This document shows positions 1 through 12,059 of a stretch of 64,000 nt of DNA, piece after piece. The stretch comes from Physella acuta (taxonomy: Eukaryota; Mollusca; Gastropoda; Physidae): contig NW_026731909.1 of the NCBI RefSeq assembly GCF_028476545.1, positions 142,001 through 206,000 of the forward strand, written 5' to 3'. The position numbers were made by a program, and so were the translations under genes. Below the pieces are notes generated by a model. That model ran no database searches. It was not told where the DNA came from and saw nothing but the letters and a program-made list of their open reading frames with translations. Each line of letters begins with the position of its first letter. Position 1 is the stretch's first letter.

Positions 1-315
1 CCTCCCCCCATACCCACATGGTCTGGTGAGCTGTGGTTCACGCTACATGTTTATAAGCGTAGAGACGGGTTTAGTGACGGCTATTAGGGGGAGATAATTT
101 AGTTTGAAACTATTTTAAACTTAGGGGAGGTAACTAAGAGGAGGCTGCTTTCACGAGGGGGGGGGGGGTTGGGGGAAAGGAGGGTTTTAGTGTTTTAAAG
201 CAAATATATTTTCAGCGGCAGCAATAGTACTGTCGAATTCACAAATTATGAATTACTGAAAAGTAGAAAAAACAACAACTAAATAGCGGTGTATAATACG
301 CCGCGGTTCGGCTCA
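1..315 (+). mobile_element. Helitron-like non-autonomous element, 3' part
   Basis: Head-to-tail copy of a family also seen at 8907-9678 and 12766-12882; its 5' end is cut by the window edge. It has the shared interior (GGTCTGGTGAGCTGTGGTTC near the start, a poly-G tract at 160-172) and the shared 3' tail. The tail carries a near-perfect hairpin (GCGGTGTAT / ATACGCCGC, about 286-305) about 7 bases before a terminal CTCA followed by T. A hairpin just upstream of a CTRR-like end, with no terminal inverted repeat, is Helitron architecture. No Rep/helicase coding sequence is present. Confidence 0.55.
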
Positions 316-344
316 TACTCTTTAATCCAGTCTTACTAATTTGA

Positions 345-646
345 ACACTCTTCTAGGAGAGACAACTCCAAATTAAAACAACTGCTGCCTTGTAGTTTGT
401 CCTTGGTTGGACAAAGGCTATGGAAGCAAATCCAAAAAGAAAAGCAGGCTGAAATTGGAGTCAATGGCCTCAATGGCGCATAACCGGCTGACACATATCC
501 TTAATTGTGATGGAGGCGTGGTCGAGTCAGCAATAGCTCATGCTTGATAAATTTTAAAAAGTCTCGAGTTCAAACCCTCTGGCAGATTAAGGCTTGATCC
601 CTTCCACCACTAAAAATTAAGAACAAAGAAGAAGGAAGAAGAAGAA
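345..646 (+). mobile_element. tRNA-derived SINE, 5' truncated, with second tRNA-like module
   Basis: Matches the SINE copies at 15026-15391 and, inverted, 33479-33769. The body (about 350-505) is followed by a tRNA-like module with an A-box-like GTGGTCGAGT near 519 and a B-box-like GAGTTCAAACCCT near 567. It ends in a (GAA)n-type tail. The 5' tRNA-like head seen in the 33.5 kb copy is missing here. Confidence 0.7.
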
Positions 647-744
647 CTAATTTGAATTTTTTTACATTGATTTATTTTCATGAAATTGCTTTGAATATTG
701 GCAATAATATACATACATACTAATTACCGCCATTTGAAAAATAG

Positions 745-3700
745 GTGAATACAAAGGCCAGTGACAATATAAGAGAAGAGAGGGACAAGATGGCTGCTGC
801 TCTGACTGAGAAGGAAGCCATATTGGTGGAGATGAAGGCATCCCATGATTCCTTGCTGAAAAAATTAAAAGCTAAGGAGAAGAAGCAGAAAGATGCTGAG
901 GAGGAAGTGTTGAAAACCACTGATGCTTTGGCTAAAAAGGTGAAGTTTTGTTGTACATGTTTCAAAAAAATAAAGTTGCAAAATTTTATTGAGTAAACTG
1001 AGCTGTATCAGAAACAGACAAAATTTTGTTGAGTCAGCTGAAGCTGTATATCAGAAAAAACAAAATTTCAGGTAACCAAGTTATAGTAAACACAACTAGA
1101 ATGCTATTTTGAAGATATGTATTGAAATTTAGAGCAGTGTTTATATTTTTTATATATTTTTTTTTAATTCACAAAAAAAAAAAACCAAAGTATTGTAACC
1201 CTAATCTTTATGCCAGGTTTTCACAGGACAAATAACATTAAGACACAATTCATATGTTCTTTTTTTGTTTTAGGTAAACATTTCTCAAATATAAATTGAC
1301 ATATATTTTCTTTTTTTTTTGGTTGATTCATTTTTATTGTGATGTGAAAGGTTAACTTCCCTTACTCAGTTCTCTGAAAATTAAAACCCAATTCTTTAAT
1401 TAATTTTCTTTGATTATATCTCAATCAGATTAGACATACTTAGCTGGGTCCTCTATAAATAAAAATCCAACTTTTTAATTTTTTTTTAATCAGACCCAAG
1501 AGTTGGAGGCTGTGGAGAAAGAACGAGATCATCTGGCCAGTGAGTTGAAGGATGCCAGCCTCAAGGTGTCCACACTGACCTCATCAAAGGACGCCATCAA
1601 GAAGGAGCTGGTCAGGGTGAGAGGCGCTCATGCTAAGGAAATCTCTAAACTACAGACCAAACTTAAAGGTGAAGAGAATTTCATGGTTTGGATTTTCAGT
1701 AATTGCTTTTTGAACAAAGGTTGTTCTTGAATCGGCTATGCATAGTAAAAATAAATCATTAAAAAAAATCTTTTTCATTAACTACTTTTTAAAAATTTGT
1801 CCTTGTTTACATTAGGCTACTTGATGAACAATTTTTGTCATTAGAAAATTTATTAATTATGTTTTTAAATAAAATTTTTGTCCTTGTTTAGGCTACAAAG
1901 TGAAAAATTCCTTTTATTTGACCTTTTTATATTTACTTTTTATACAAAATTTGTACGCTTTGGCCTAAGAACCATCTCAAACAGAAGACCTGCCTAACAC
2001 TAGCTTTCAAATAATTCTCAATGTTTTGTTTTATCAACAGTTTTCATTAGTTTCTGTTGACATTTGTTTTCAGACTCTGACCAAGAAAAGAAATTGTCCA
2101 TGAAAGCTCTTAGAAGTAAGGACATAATGGACAATAAAGGTGGGTTTTATCACTAGTCTTCTTGTTCTGTTTTGTGTGGATTTCATCATAAAGCGAGCTT
2201 TATCAGTTGAAATATTTTTGTTTACACAGCCATAAAGCTAGCTGACAAAATTCAGTAGAAATATTTTTTTGTTCACAGCCATAAAACTAGCTGACAAAAT
2301 TCAGTAGAAATATTTCTGTTCACAGCCATAAAGCTAGCTGACAAAAGTTCAGTATAAATATTTCTGTTCACAGCCATAAAGCTAGCTGGCAAAAGTTCAG
2401 TAGAAATATTTCTCTTCACAGCCATAAAGCTAGCTGACAAAATTCAGTAGAAATATTTCTGTTCACAGCCATAAAGCTAGCTGACAAAATTCAGTAGAAA
2501 TATTTCTGTTCACACAGCCATAAAGCTAGCTGACAAAGTGCAGAAAGAAATCACAGACAAAAGAAGTGAGATTGATCAGCTGATGACCAAGGTCCACAGG
2601 CTGGAAGAAAAGTTAGAAGCAGCCCACAAAGTAATTAAAATAGTTTGTTGCATATTTTATTTACTGGTGCTTATTACACAACTTTTTTTCTTCAACAATT
2701 AGGTGGAAAAAAAAATAAACAATAAAATTCAAAAAAAAAAATAGAGTGAATAAAAATCAAGAAATTTTGTCTTGGACAAAACAAATTGAGTGAATGAAAA
2801 TCAATAAATTTTGTCTTGGATAAAATAAATTGAGTGAAAGAAAATCAGTAAATTTTGTCTTGGACAAAACGAATTGAGTGAATGAAAAATCAATAAATTT
2901 TGTCTTGGATAAAACAAATTGAGTGAATGAAAATAAATCCGTTTTATCTAGAAGAAACAAAAATTGAATGAAATATAATGTATTCCAGGAGAAGCAAATG
3001 GTAGAGAAGGACAAGTCCAGTCTGAAGAGAGGCCTGGCTAAATCTCTACAACAAAACCAGGAGCTGTCCAACCAGCTGCAGGCATTGGAGGAGCAGAACA
3101 ACAACCTCATGGCCCAGCTCTCACAGCTGGAAGAGCTGATTGAGCAGGTGGTGAGATGTTTTTTTTAAATGCTAAAACTGTTTAATAGCTGGGAGATTTT
3201 TATTAGAGCAGTTTGTTTTGTTTATTTTATTCATGTAAGTTATAATCAGTTTGTGAAAGGTTTTTAGCATCATCACTATAACTGAATAAATATATTGGTA
3301 CAAGAAGCATACATACTTATCAAATTAAGTATTAAAAATAAATGGTTTTCATAAGAAAGTTAATTTTAAGCATTCATAAACAGTAATTAATTTTCACAAT
3401 AGAGGACAAACACAGAATATTTTAGAAAAATGAGTTTTTTTAAATCTCATATATTATAATGCAACATTGCTAAATGTTAGCATTCCATTTTTAAAAATTA
3501 TTTTACATTTGTGCTTTGTTAGCTTATACTATTGCCAACATAATTGTAAATACACATTGATTTCACTTTTATACAGTCAAAATCTAAAACATGACAAGTA
3601 AAATTTTCTGTTGTTTTGTTTTATAGAAATCTTCAGCTTTTCATTCAAAGACTGAAAAACATGAACAGGAACTGGCTACTCTAAAAATAAAACATCAGCT

Positions 3701-6700
3701 TGATTTGAAGGTCTGATTATTTTAAATAATGACTATTTTTGTTTCACTATTCAACTCTAGAAACTTAACTTTTCCACGTTTTTATGAAAATCTTTCAGAT
3801 CTTGTGAGTTTGAACTTGTACTATTACAGCCAGGATATTAACTTGGGTTAAAAAAAACACTGAGATTGATTTCAGTTTGAAGATATTATGTAAAGCTTTC
3901 ATTTATATAGCCAAAACATTGTTTGCTATTTCTTTACAACTGAATGAGTACCTAAATAAATTTTGTTTTTTGTTTAAAAAAAGAATTACTAATCATCTAT
4001 TATAGTTAACGAGTAAGCCTTAGTAATGACTTTCTCTTCCCAGGAAATGGAGAGAACTGCTAGAAACAAGGGAAGAAACCTGCTATCAGCAGGCAATGGG
4101 TTACCTACCCTATCTGGGAAATCTTCTGCGCAAGTTGTACAGAAAAAGCCTACTACTAGTTTGGGCTCTGGTGAATCTGTAGAGTACAGCAATGGAACTG
4201 ATCTTCTCACATCCAAACACAATAATGTAAGTCTTGTTCATTTTTTCAAACCTTTGTACAGGGACTAACAACATAGTTTCAGTCACTTTAAATAAAAGTA
4301 TAAATATTAATACAATTTTCAATAGTTGAAATAGTTGATTATATTTAGCTAATATTTTTACTTGTTTACTTAAAAAATGTCATAAAAAGAGAGTAATGTG
4401 TCTAATGAAGCATTGGTGTCGAAATCTGTACCTGAAATAAATATTCACATATCTAAAACTGATATTTTCTACTGAGACTAAAAGAAATTGTTAACATTTT
4501 TAAAAATCTGGCATTTTCTATTGAAACTAAAATAATTTGTACATACATAAATCTGATATTTTTTTTTTACTTAGGCTAAAATAATTCATAACATTGATAA
4601 AACTAATATACTCTACTGAGGTTAAAATAATTATTAAATAAATCTGATATGTTTTTTTTTTTTACTTAAGGTAAGCTAATGCTTTAAATTAATAAAACTA
4701 ATATACTCTACTGAGGCTAAAATAATTATTAACAGAAATAAAACTGATATATTCTACTGAGGCTAAAATAATTTTTGCCATAAATAAATCTGAAATTTTC
4801 TACTGAGACTGACATAATTTTTGACATTTCTCCAACAAATCTCTAGAGACAGCTCAAGATGTCTACGGAGGTGGGAAAAGATCTGAAACTTCTCCTGGGG
4901 GAAATGAAGAACCTGATATCAGGCCACCGGGAGGATAATGAATATTTTGATGAGAAATTTAAAGCACAGACTGAAAGGAAACCTGCCCTGAAGGATGCAC
5001 ATAAACCCAAACCTGCTGCATTAGATCTTGAGGACTTGAGGTTTGTAAACCTAAATGTAACCCATGTTGCATGTGAACTTCTCCTGATACCACATTTGTG
5101 TAAACAGGGACAAGAAATTTTATTTGTTAAAAACATTTTTTTTTTGGTAAACTTCCAATAAAAAATGTATTGATTGTTTTTTTAAAAAATCAAGCAAACT
5201 TTTTGTTCATGCCTGTATTAAGAAAAATCTATCATTTTATGTATGTGTAGGGACTATGTGGTACAGTGATAGAGCAGTTGACCACCAACCTTCAATTCTT
5301 GAGCTTGTATTTTGAGTTTGAGTCCAAATTATAATTTTTTTATCCAATCCCCACCCCCTTCTAATGAGTGCCTGATTTAATTAGGGAAAATAAAGTCTGC
5401 TTGGATATAGTGTGACTACTTTATCAGTATATTTGCTGAGGTTAAAAAACAGATAAACGCTACTTTATCTGCCGCTTGGACATTCTGATCCAAAAAGTTG
5501 CTTTTTATTTATGTTTGGGTGTTTTACAAGGTTTATGTTTTATTCACTGTTCTACTGGTACTTTTATTTTTTTAAATATGTTTTAATATTAAATGCTATA
5601 TTTTAACTAGACTATTAAATGTACTATTGTGTAATTTTTTTCTTTTAAAACAATAGAGTTACAGGGGAGACAAAACATGCAGATCATCTTTCATCAGGAA
5701 AGCAAGGGGATGTTACAGATGGATTTCCTTACACAGGTTTAGTCTCATGATTTATATAAAAATAATTTAAATAATTCTATGTGAATATTGATGTATATAA
5801 TGGCAGCTTAAAATGATACAGTTTTTAAACAAAATTTAGACTCATTATCTATATTAGGAACCAATATCAATATGTAAGTATTTTGAAAACATTTAACTCA
5901 AGGCTCTTAAAGTTTTACAAGATTTGTTTTGTATAGAACAGTGGATGCTGTGCTTACTTTTTATTTTAACCCTCTACAGTCCAGATTTGTTTTTAGCATA
6001 ACCTCATTGAATGATGGAACAAAGATACAAAACTTTGTTCTAGATCAAGAATATTTTTGTTAAGAAAATGTTGAAAATTCCACACAAACAAAAATTGTAA
6101 TGTAAATTTTGCTGTGTAGAACATTTCAGTATATTTTCAATTTTCATAAGCAAACATAAATCACAAGTGTTTTTATTTAATGTTCTAGCATCAAATTTAT
6201 TTATTTTTAAAATGTCAATGTATAAAAAGATTGTATGAAATCAAACACACCCCTCCCATGCTAGAGATATCAAAATAAATATAAAATAATGCATTAAATC
6301 CATATTTAAAATTAATTATTTAAAATTAATAATAAATACGTTATGCCGACATCATTTTTCATTATCATTGCCTTCAAAATTTATGCCATTTCTCCCAAAT
6401 TGGACCTTACTAGTAAAAGAATAAACTGGAAGTTTATTATTATTCTGTAAAGGGTTAACTTGAACTAAAATTAATTTTGTAAATAAAATATTGAGTGTTG
6501 TATTATCTCTAACAGAATGGCGACCCAGGTCATACTCCTTGACTAGACCGAGCAGTTCCCCAGCTTATGACCCCAGCCACACTCTGGGCAGCACCTTCCA
6601 TTCTAAAGACAACTACTCAGATATCTCAAGGCTAAGTCAGTCCCTGGGCAGCCCAAAGAAACAAAGTCAGTGAATTTTTATACATTTATTGTGTCCACGT

Positions 6701-8206
6701 TTATACCTCACACATTTCTGTTCCTTTGATATTATTGGTAGAGATGTACTAGTAAAGTAAGTCACCCTTTTGGGCCTGATTATACGCAGGCAAGTGAAGC
6801 CGTTTCTATGAAGGGACACCTTACTTTACCTAACTTTAGTTAGGTATCTATAAGAGCTGGGTGAACTCAGGGACATCCCACAAACTCAAGCCTAGAATCC
6901 ATCCTCCAGACTTGTGAAGTCGCAGTCTTTATTCTTTGGTCTGACTATAGTGTCTCAAAGAGTTGAACAGTATTTAAAATTGATTTCTTTTTGTGTGAGT
7001 TAGCTCTCAAAGTCAGCAGCCTGCCTCAGCTTCACGCATGTTCTGCTACTGGTGTCAGGATCAGGGTTAAAGTAAAGATTCTTTGCTAGACCTAGCGATC
7101 ATTTGAAATGATAAAGTGGAATTGATATGTTTCTTGATCTCGGCATATGAAGGGGAGGTGTGGTCAGCACTATGCCCAGCCACCTTTACTTTCCCTAAGG
7201 TGAGTTGGGTAACCATCAGAATTAGGTGGACTCAGGGACGTTCCACTGACTTGAACCTCAAATCAAACTCAAGACTTTTGGGTTAGCAGTCTAGTGCTCC
7301 ATCACTAGACCACACCATTCCACAGGTTCACAGTTAGAGTCATGCCAAGGTTGTTGAACCAGGGTTAGGGAGGGGTAGCAGTATGGGGGAAAGCTATGAA
7401 GTAAGAGGCTTATGGCAATCCCAGAAGTTGAGAAAATATTTTATAACGTTATTTTAAACTTTCCGTTATAAATATCTATAATTTTTTAAAATACATAATT
7501 ATAGTAACTTAAAAACATGTTTGATTAAACTGTGTTTTATGACAGATGGCAGCATAAATTTGGTGCCAGACACACAGGAACTGTGTCGCAGACTAGAAGA
7601 GAAAATTGAAAGCCTGACACGTATGGGAGGCAACCTGATTAAAGAAAACAAAGGTAACTGGTCTTTGTTTCCTAGTTAATTAAGCATCAGATTATTAAAT
7701 ATAGTTACTTTCCTTGACTTTAATTTTATTACCTAAAATAACAAAGCCTCAGTTTGAAAAAGTACCAACTGCCTACATTTAAACAAATAACAAATAATTA
7801 TTTATCTTATGATCTATTTTATTTAAACGTTAGTTATTTTCACAACTAAATAAGATTTTAGAATACTTTCAATATTATTTTATGATCCACAAGGAAATAG
7901 TTGTGAATAAATTTAAGTCACTGATTTTAAAAAATAAATTAAGTGTCTGTTAGATTGGTCAGAGTAAAATTTCCTTTAAAAAACTGGCAATGAATACTAC
8001 TCAAGGATTTTCATCACCCTTGAGCCTCTGTCTATAATAAAAAATATATTTTCAATAAATTTCTTACAGATAAACGTCTATCAATTTTCAGTCTCTTCAT
8101 TCAGTTCTTAATTTATTTAACAGATATGGAAGACTTAATCAACTTACAAGGGAGAAAACTGGACAATGTCAGGCAAATTGAGAAACTAGCCTGGGAGAAA
8201 AGATGA
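745..8206 (+). CDS. CCDC158-like: Coiled-coil protein, CCDC158-like (C-terminal 529 residues; 5' end outside window)
   Basis: Twelve exons: 745-939, 1494-1668, 2074-2139, 2518-2630, 2989-3147 (or 3150), 3627-3710, 4044-4226, 4847-5040, 5657-5736, 6516-6665, 7546-7653, 8124-8206 (stop TGA). All have AG/GT borders and all phases close (1590 coding bases). The first visible exon opens at an acceptor, so more N-terminal exons lie upstream. Visible residues 1-265 are charged heptad-rich coiled coil. About 265-450 is a Lys/Ser/Pro-rich linker including SYSLTRPSSSPAY. The last 60 residues form another coiled coil (CRRLEEKIESL, then NKDMEDLINLQGRKL). From memory, that C-terminus resembles the end of vertebrate CCDC158 (CRKLQNRLESL). 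Function is unknown; it may be structural. A generic coiled-coil paralogue is the alternative. The intron before exon 2518 holds six repeats of its own acceptor. Confidence 0.8.
2216..2517 (+). repeat. 47-49 bp minisatellite copying the acceptor of exon 2518
   Basis: Six tandem units directly abut the exon starting at 2518. Each unit carries the pyrimidine run, CACAG and about 20 exon bases (CCATAAAGCTAGCTGACAAA), then diverges. The true exon is the seventh, last copy. Every unit is thus a potential 3' splice site. Confidence 0.9.
2735..2960 (+). repeat. About 49-bp AT-rich minisatellite, 4-5 units
   Basis: Units contain AAATTTTGTCTTGGA and AAATTGAGTGAATGAAAA. It lies in the intron ahead of the exon at 2989 but stops about 25 bases before the acceptor, so it does not obviously duplicate the splice site. 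Confidence 0.85.
4440..4830 (+). repeat. About 55-60 bp degenerate minisatellite in an intron
   Basis: Roughly seven diverged units sharing TATTCTACTGAGGCTAAAAT followed by an A/T-rich stretch and AATAAATCTGATAT-like words. It ends just before the acceptor at 4845-4846 but does not include it. Confidence 0.8.
5245..5500 (+). mobile_element. tRNA-derived SINE-like sequence (second family)
   Basis: A tRNA-like head at about 5250-5335 has an A-box-like TGGTACAGTGATAGAGCA and a B-box-like GAGTTTGAGTCCAA. No fold supporting a functional tRNA is visible. It sits in the intron between exons 4847-5040 and 5657-5736. The 3' limit is approximate. Confidence 0.5.
6740..6965 (-). mobile_element. Diverged tRNA-SINE fragment
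   Basis: Shares the body words of the clearer copy at 7085-7322 (TTACTTTACCTAACTTTAGT against TTTACTTTCCCTAAGGTGAG, then a 'GTGAACTCAGGGAC' block). The tRNA-like head is badly eroded. Two related fragments lie side by side in the same intron. Confidence 0.45.
7085..7322 (-). mobile_element. tRNA-derived SINE (family shared with 57.9 kb)
   Basis: On the minus strand the sequence begins with a tRNA-like head at about 7322-7260: A-box-like GTGGTCTAGTGATGGAGCA, then CTAACCC and B-box-like GAGTTTGA. The body contains ACTCAGGGACGTTCC and GGTGTGGTCAGCACTATGCC (plus-strand wording). The same order occurs at 57895-58110, with a fragment at 43575-43650. Confidence 0.6.
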
Positions 8207-8906
8207 TTAAAGGCCTGATTACATCCCTTCCCTGAATGTATTTGTTTTAAGTCTAGTGTTTAACCTCAAGTGTGCCGGTTTTTTGTGGTTGGAATATTTT
8301 AGTGATAAAATATACAAGCTAATTCAAATGATGATGGGTTATTATCATTAAATTTGTTTGCACTTAAAGTCTGCATATTTAAAAAATATCAGTAATTCAT
8401 TTTATATGTACATTGTAACTATGACTGCCTATGGATATTTCACTTTTAAAAGATAAAGATAGCTATGAGTGCCAAAAATATTTTAGTTTTAAGCTTAAGA
8501 ATGATTTATACCTAAGCGACAAGGTTATTGGTCATTGATGGACTACTTTCTTTAACACATTCCAGATTTAAGAATAGATATATACAATATATTGCATTTT
8601 ACTTTAACTTATTTCTTTTATGGAATTAAATTTTGATTTTTTTTTTTTTTTAAAGCGTTATATTTTTAGTAACAACCAAGTATGAGAAACATTAATGTAA
8701 CCATTCAATTAAATATCCCTGTATGTGTTCATTAGTTGAAGTTGCAAGTTTTTTTTGTGAGTGTTACACTATGTATTTGAACTTTGTATAGTTCAGCTAT
8801 TACCTACCTAAATCAGTGTTCTAGACCTTAATTCCGCCTGTTTGTAATCTTAGCTCTGTGAACTCAGTGACAAAACAAAAGACTTAACATTGCAAATTAT
8901 CACCTA
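8207..8906 (+). other. 3' flank / probable 3' UTR of the CCDC158-like gene
   Basis: AT-rich, unrepeated sequence after the stop codon with no coding potential. No convincing nearby AATAAA was found; candidates are ATTAAA near 8348 and AATAAA near 10008 and 10179. The transcript may therefore run through the Helitron-like insertions. The end is unresolved. Confidence 0.35.
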
Positions 8907-9678
8907 CGAGCCGACCCGCGGCACGCCGCTATTTAGTTGTTTTATTTTCTATTTTTCACTAATTCATAATTTGTGAATTTAACAGTACCAATGCTGCCAC
9001 TCAAAATATCTATATATATAATTCTCTTCTGGGAGACGTTAGAAAACAAGCTGCAAGCGCGCCTTGCAGTCCCCTCTCTTCCTCTCTATTGCTACCACCC
9101 CCACCCCCCTAACATGGTCTGGTGAGCTGTGGTTCACACTAAATGTTTACATTTTACAATCGCAGAGGCGGGTTTGGTGACGGCTATTAGGGGCAGATAA
9201 TTTAGTTTGAAACGATTTTAAAGTTAGAGGAGGCAACTAAGGGGGGGGGGGGGGGGGGGGAGGGGGGTTTAGTGATTTAAAGCACATATTTTCAGTGGCA
9301 GCATTGGTACTGTCGAATTAACAAATTATGAATTACTGAAAAGTAGAAAAAACAACAGCTAAATAACGGCGTATGATACACCGCGGGGCGGCTCGTTTGC
9401 TTTAAAACACTAAAACCCTCCTTTCCCCCAATCCCTGCCCCACCCCCTCGTGAAAGCAGCCTCCTCTTAGTTACCTCCCCTAAGTTTAAAATCGTTTCAA
9501 ACTAAATTATCTGCCCCTAATAGCCATCGCTAGACTCGTCTCTATGGTTTGTAAACATTTAGCGTGAACCACAGCTCACCAGACCATGTGAGAGGGGGGG
9601 GTGGTGGTAGCGATAGAGAGGAAGAGAGGGGACTGCAAGGCGCGCTTTGCAGCTTGTTTTCTAACGTCTCCCAGAAGA
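8907..9678 (-). mobile_element. Older Helitron-like copy, split by a nested copy
   Basis: On the minus strand this copy reads 9678-9396 and then 9008-8907, ending in CTCG followed by T (plus-strand CGAG at 8907-8910). Its interior is broken exactly where the plus-strand copy 9009-9395 sits. The two halves join without a target duplication. It lacks the first ~20 bases of the 5' end seen in the nested copy. Confidence 0.6.
9009..9395 (+). mobile_element. Helitron-like non-autonomous element, apparently full length, nested
   Basis: Starts TCTATATATATA and ends with a hairpin (GGCGTATGATACACC) followed by GGCTCG. It is placed between A (9008) and T (9396) of an older copy of the same family with no target-site duplication. 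TC start, 3' hairpin, CTCG end and A^T insertion together indicate a Helitron; the non-canonical CTCG terminus is a caveat. Length 387 bp with a 20-base G tract inside; non-coding. Confidence 0.65.
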
Positions 9679-10611
9679 TTGCTTTATTAAAGGGGAAACC
9701 ACTCTTTTTCTTAGCTTCAAAGTAAACATTTGTTTAAATTCTGTTTTAACTAGGGCTTCCATTGCTTTTTAGGGAACATTCTGCTTTAATTATATAATTA
9801 TGATAATTGTCAAGTAATCAAATACTAATTATTATTACTCTCAATACTCACCTATACTTACATGAGTGCAAACAGTAATTAAAGATTTTTTGCAGTAAAT
9901 CTATAGTAACCTCTGAACTAATGGCATTTTAATTATAAATATATTTTTCTTGTATATATACACACGTATCTTATGTTTGGAATGATTATATAGCTAATAG
10001 TTTTGATCAAAATAAAACCTGATTTAGTCTGTAATCAAATTCACTGCATTTTTACTTGCCACATATTTACTTGCTGGTTTTTTTAATACTCTATTAACAT
10101 AAATTTGTATATTTAATTATTTTTATATTTTATGTAATATTGTGCCACATAAAATGTATAAACTATGCAAATGGAAATAAAAAAAAATTTTCTGCATATC
10201 ATTTTTTATCCATATCTAAATTATTTAGTATTTTCAGAAAATCTATTTAGTTCTAAAGTGAATTTTAATTTATATTAGTTACTTCCCATATTAAACCAGG
10301 GAAGACAACCCATAACAATGTTCACTAAATTCTTAAAACTTAAAAATTCAGCAGTCCTTAAAAGAAATGGTAATCAATTTTATCTATTTTAATAACTATG
10401 AGTTTAAGAAACTTTCAGTAAATCCTTTGCTATGTTATATACACCTTAGGTATTATTAGATTAGCACTAGTTTAAATATAAAAACATTGCTTTTAATTAA
10501 CTGTAAAGTTTTAAATCAACATAATTATTTTTATTAAATCACTCTTGAGTTCATCAATCTTTCAACAAACTTTTATTTAACTCAATAACTCTGTCATCAG
10601 TCTGTCTGGAT
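9679..10611. other. AT-rich intergenic sequence
   Basis: No coding potential or repeats were recognised. It contains candidate AATAAA signals near 10008 and 10179 that could end the upstream + strand gene. Confidence 0.4.
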
Positions 10612-11177
10612 CAGGGGTCGGCAACCCGCGGCTCGCGAGCCGCATGCGGCACTTTTGATGTCAACATGCTGCTCTCCAGCTCTTTGCACACATTACTTTA
10701 ATGGTTATATAATTTCTTTCGCACTGGGCGGTGGGGTACAAGTTTACCCTGCGTTCAGGTAGGGAGGAATATAAGCCTGCGAGAACCTAAGAACAGAAGC
10801 GACCGACACACAGTAATCAAACCGACATCCAAGCCAGTTAGTCGGGCTTGCCGTGTTGAGGCCTGCCTGGCTAATGGGAGACACCTCCTGAGCCGGTGTT
10901 ATCCGTAAAAAAAATAAGAGCTTCTAAAGTGGATTGGGATAGTATGTTATTTGATTAATAATTTTATTTTTCTGGTGAAAAATGTGTATGTTTTTCAATG
11001 AATTAAAATTATTTTATATTTAACGCTATTTATTTTAAACAACAAATCAAATTTATTTAACTAATCCTAATTAAATACAAAATGTTGAAAAATAATTGTT
11101 GGTGGCTCTTTAAAAACTGGGAAATTTTGTAAATTGTAACTTTTGGATCTTCCCCCTCGAAAGGTTGCCGACCCCTG
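10612..11177. mobile_element. hAT non-autonomous transposon
   Basis: Terminal inverted repeats CAGGGGTCGGCAACC at 10612 and GGTTGCCGACCCCTG ending at 11177. It is flanked by 8-bp target duplications, GTCTGGAT (10604-10611) and GTCTAGAT (11178-11185), differing at one base. An 8-bp duplication with CAGNGGT-type ends is diagnostic of hAT elements. 566 bp, no transposase. Confidence 0.9.
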
Positions 11178-11229
11178 GTCTAGATCGAAACGCCCGAGCG
11201 AAATTGCAGGCACTTCTACAGTTCGTAAT

Positions 11230-11470
11230 TGGTACGTTGGTCAAGACATGAAGACAATGCATCATGACATTCAATTTGACTTAATTGGTTGCCTGATTAA
11301 TTTTTTATGAATTAATTAAAATTAAGACCAAATTAGTAGGCAGTCCTATCATCACGTTCAACAGGTGCGCAATGGTTTTTAGTCATGTAGTTCTATTGTA
11401 AATAAAACATGTAAAGTACTAAGAAATTTTTTTAATAAAAAACGTTTTAATAACAAGCTTTTATGTAATA
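11230..11470 (-). mobile_element. Fragment of the GCGCAATTTCC element
   Basis: Reverse-orientation segment matching the interiors of the copies at 24363-25071 and 43806-44476 (words rc to TTGAACGTGATGA, GCCTACTAATT, AAACCATTGCGC). Both outer ends are missing. Confidence 0.6.
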
Positions 11471-11692
11471 ATGCACTAAAAAGTAGAAAATAAATAATAG
11501 ACTATTATTTAAATAACTATAAAAAAAGCGTGGTTCTCTTCCTAAATATTACTAAAGGTATCCAATAGATACTAAAGAACTAAAGTGACCCACGCTTTTA
11601 TTTAAATAGTAGTGTATAATGTATGTTCTCCTTTTTAAGTGCATTATTGCATAACAGCTTGCTATTAAAACGTTTTTTATTAAATTATTTCG
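11438..11692. repeat. Foldback (MITE-like) inverted repeat
   Basis: Long imperfect palindrome. Outer arms are TTAATAAAAAACGTTTTAAT and ATTAAAACGTTTTTTATTAA; inner arms are AATAATGCACT / AGTGCATTATT and AAAAGCGTGG / CCCACGCTTTT. It would form a stem of roughly 100 bp and lies within the fragment at 11230-11470. Confidence 0.7.
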
Positions 11693-11858
11693 TTAATTTG
11701 CTCTCCGGCCAGCCAATTTTAAATAACGGTAATGTATTTAGACCAGAGGTCGGCAACCTAATGAGATGGAAGAGTCAAAAGTAACAATTTACAAAATGTA
11801 CCAGTTTTTAAAGAGCCACTAACATTCTTCATTTCAATTCTTGTTATTTGATGAGGAT

Positions 11859-11968
<110 letters not shown>

Positions 11969-12059
11969 GTATGTTTGTTTGTATGTATAAAATTATATAT
12001 TTACATTGGTTACATCAATCGAAGCTTTGGCCTTATATGCCTTTTGAAAGTTTGTTTAA

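Noticed and set aside
5250-5335. tRNA gene
   Set aside because: A- and B-box-like words are present but no proper cloverleaf or anticodon arm is visible; better explained as a SINE head.
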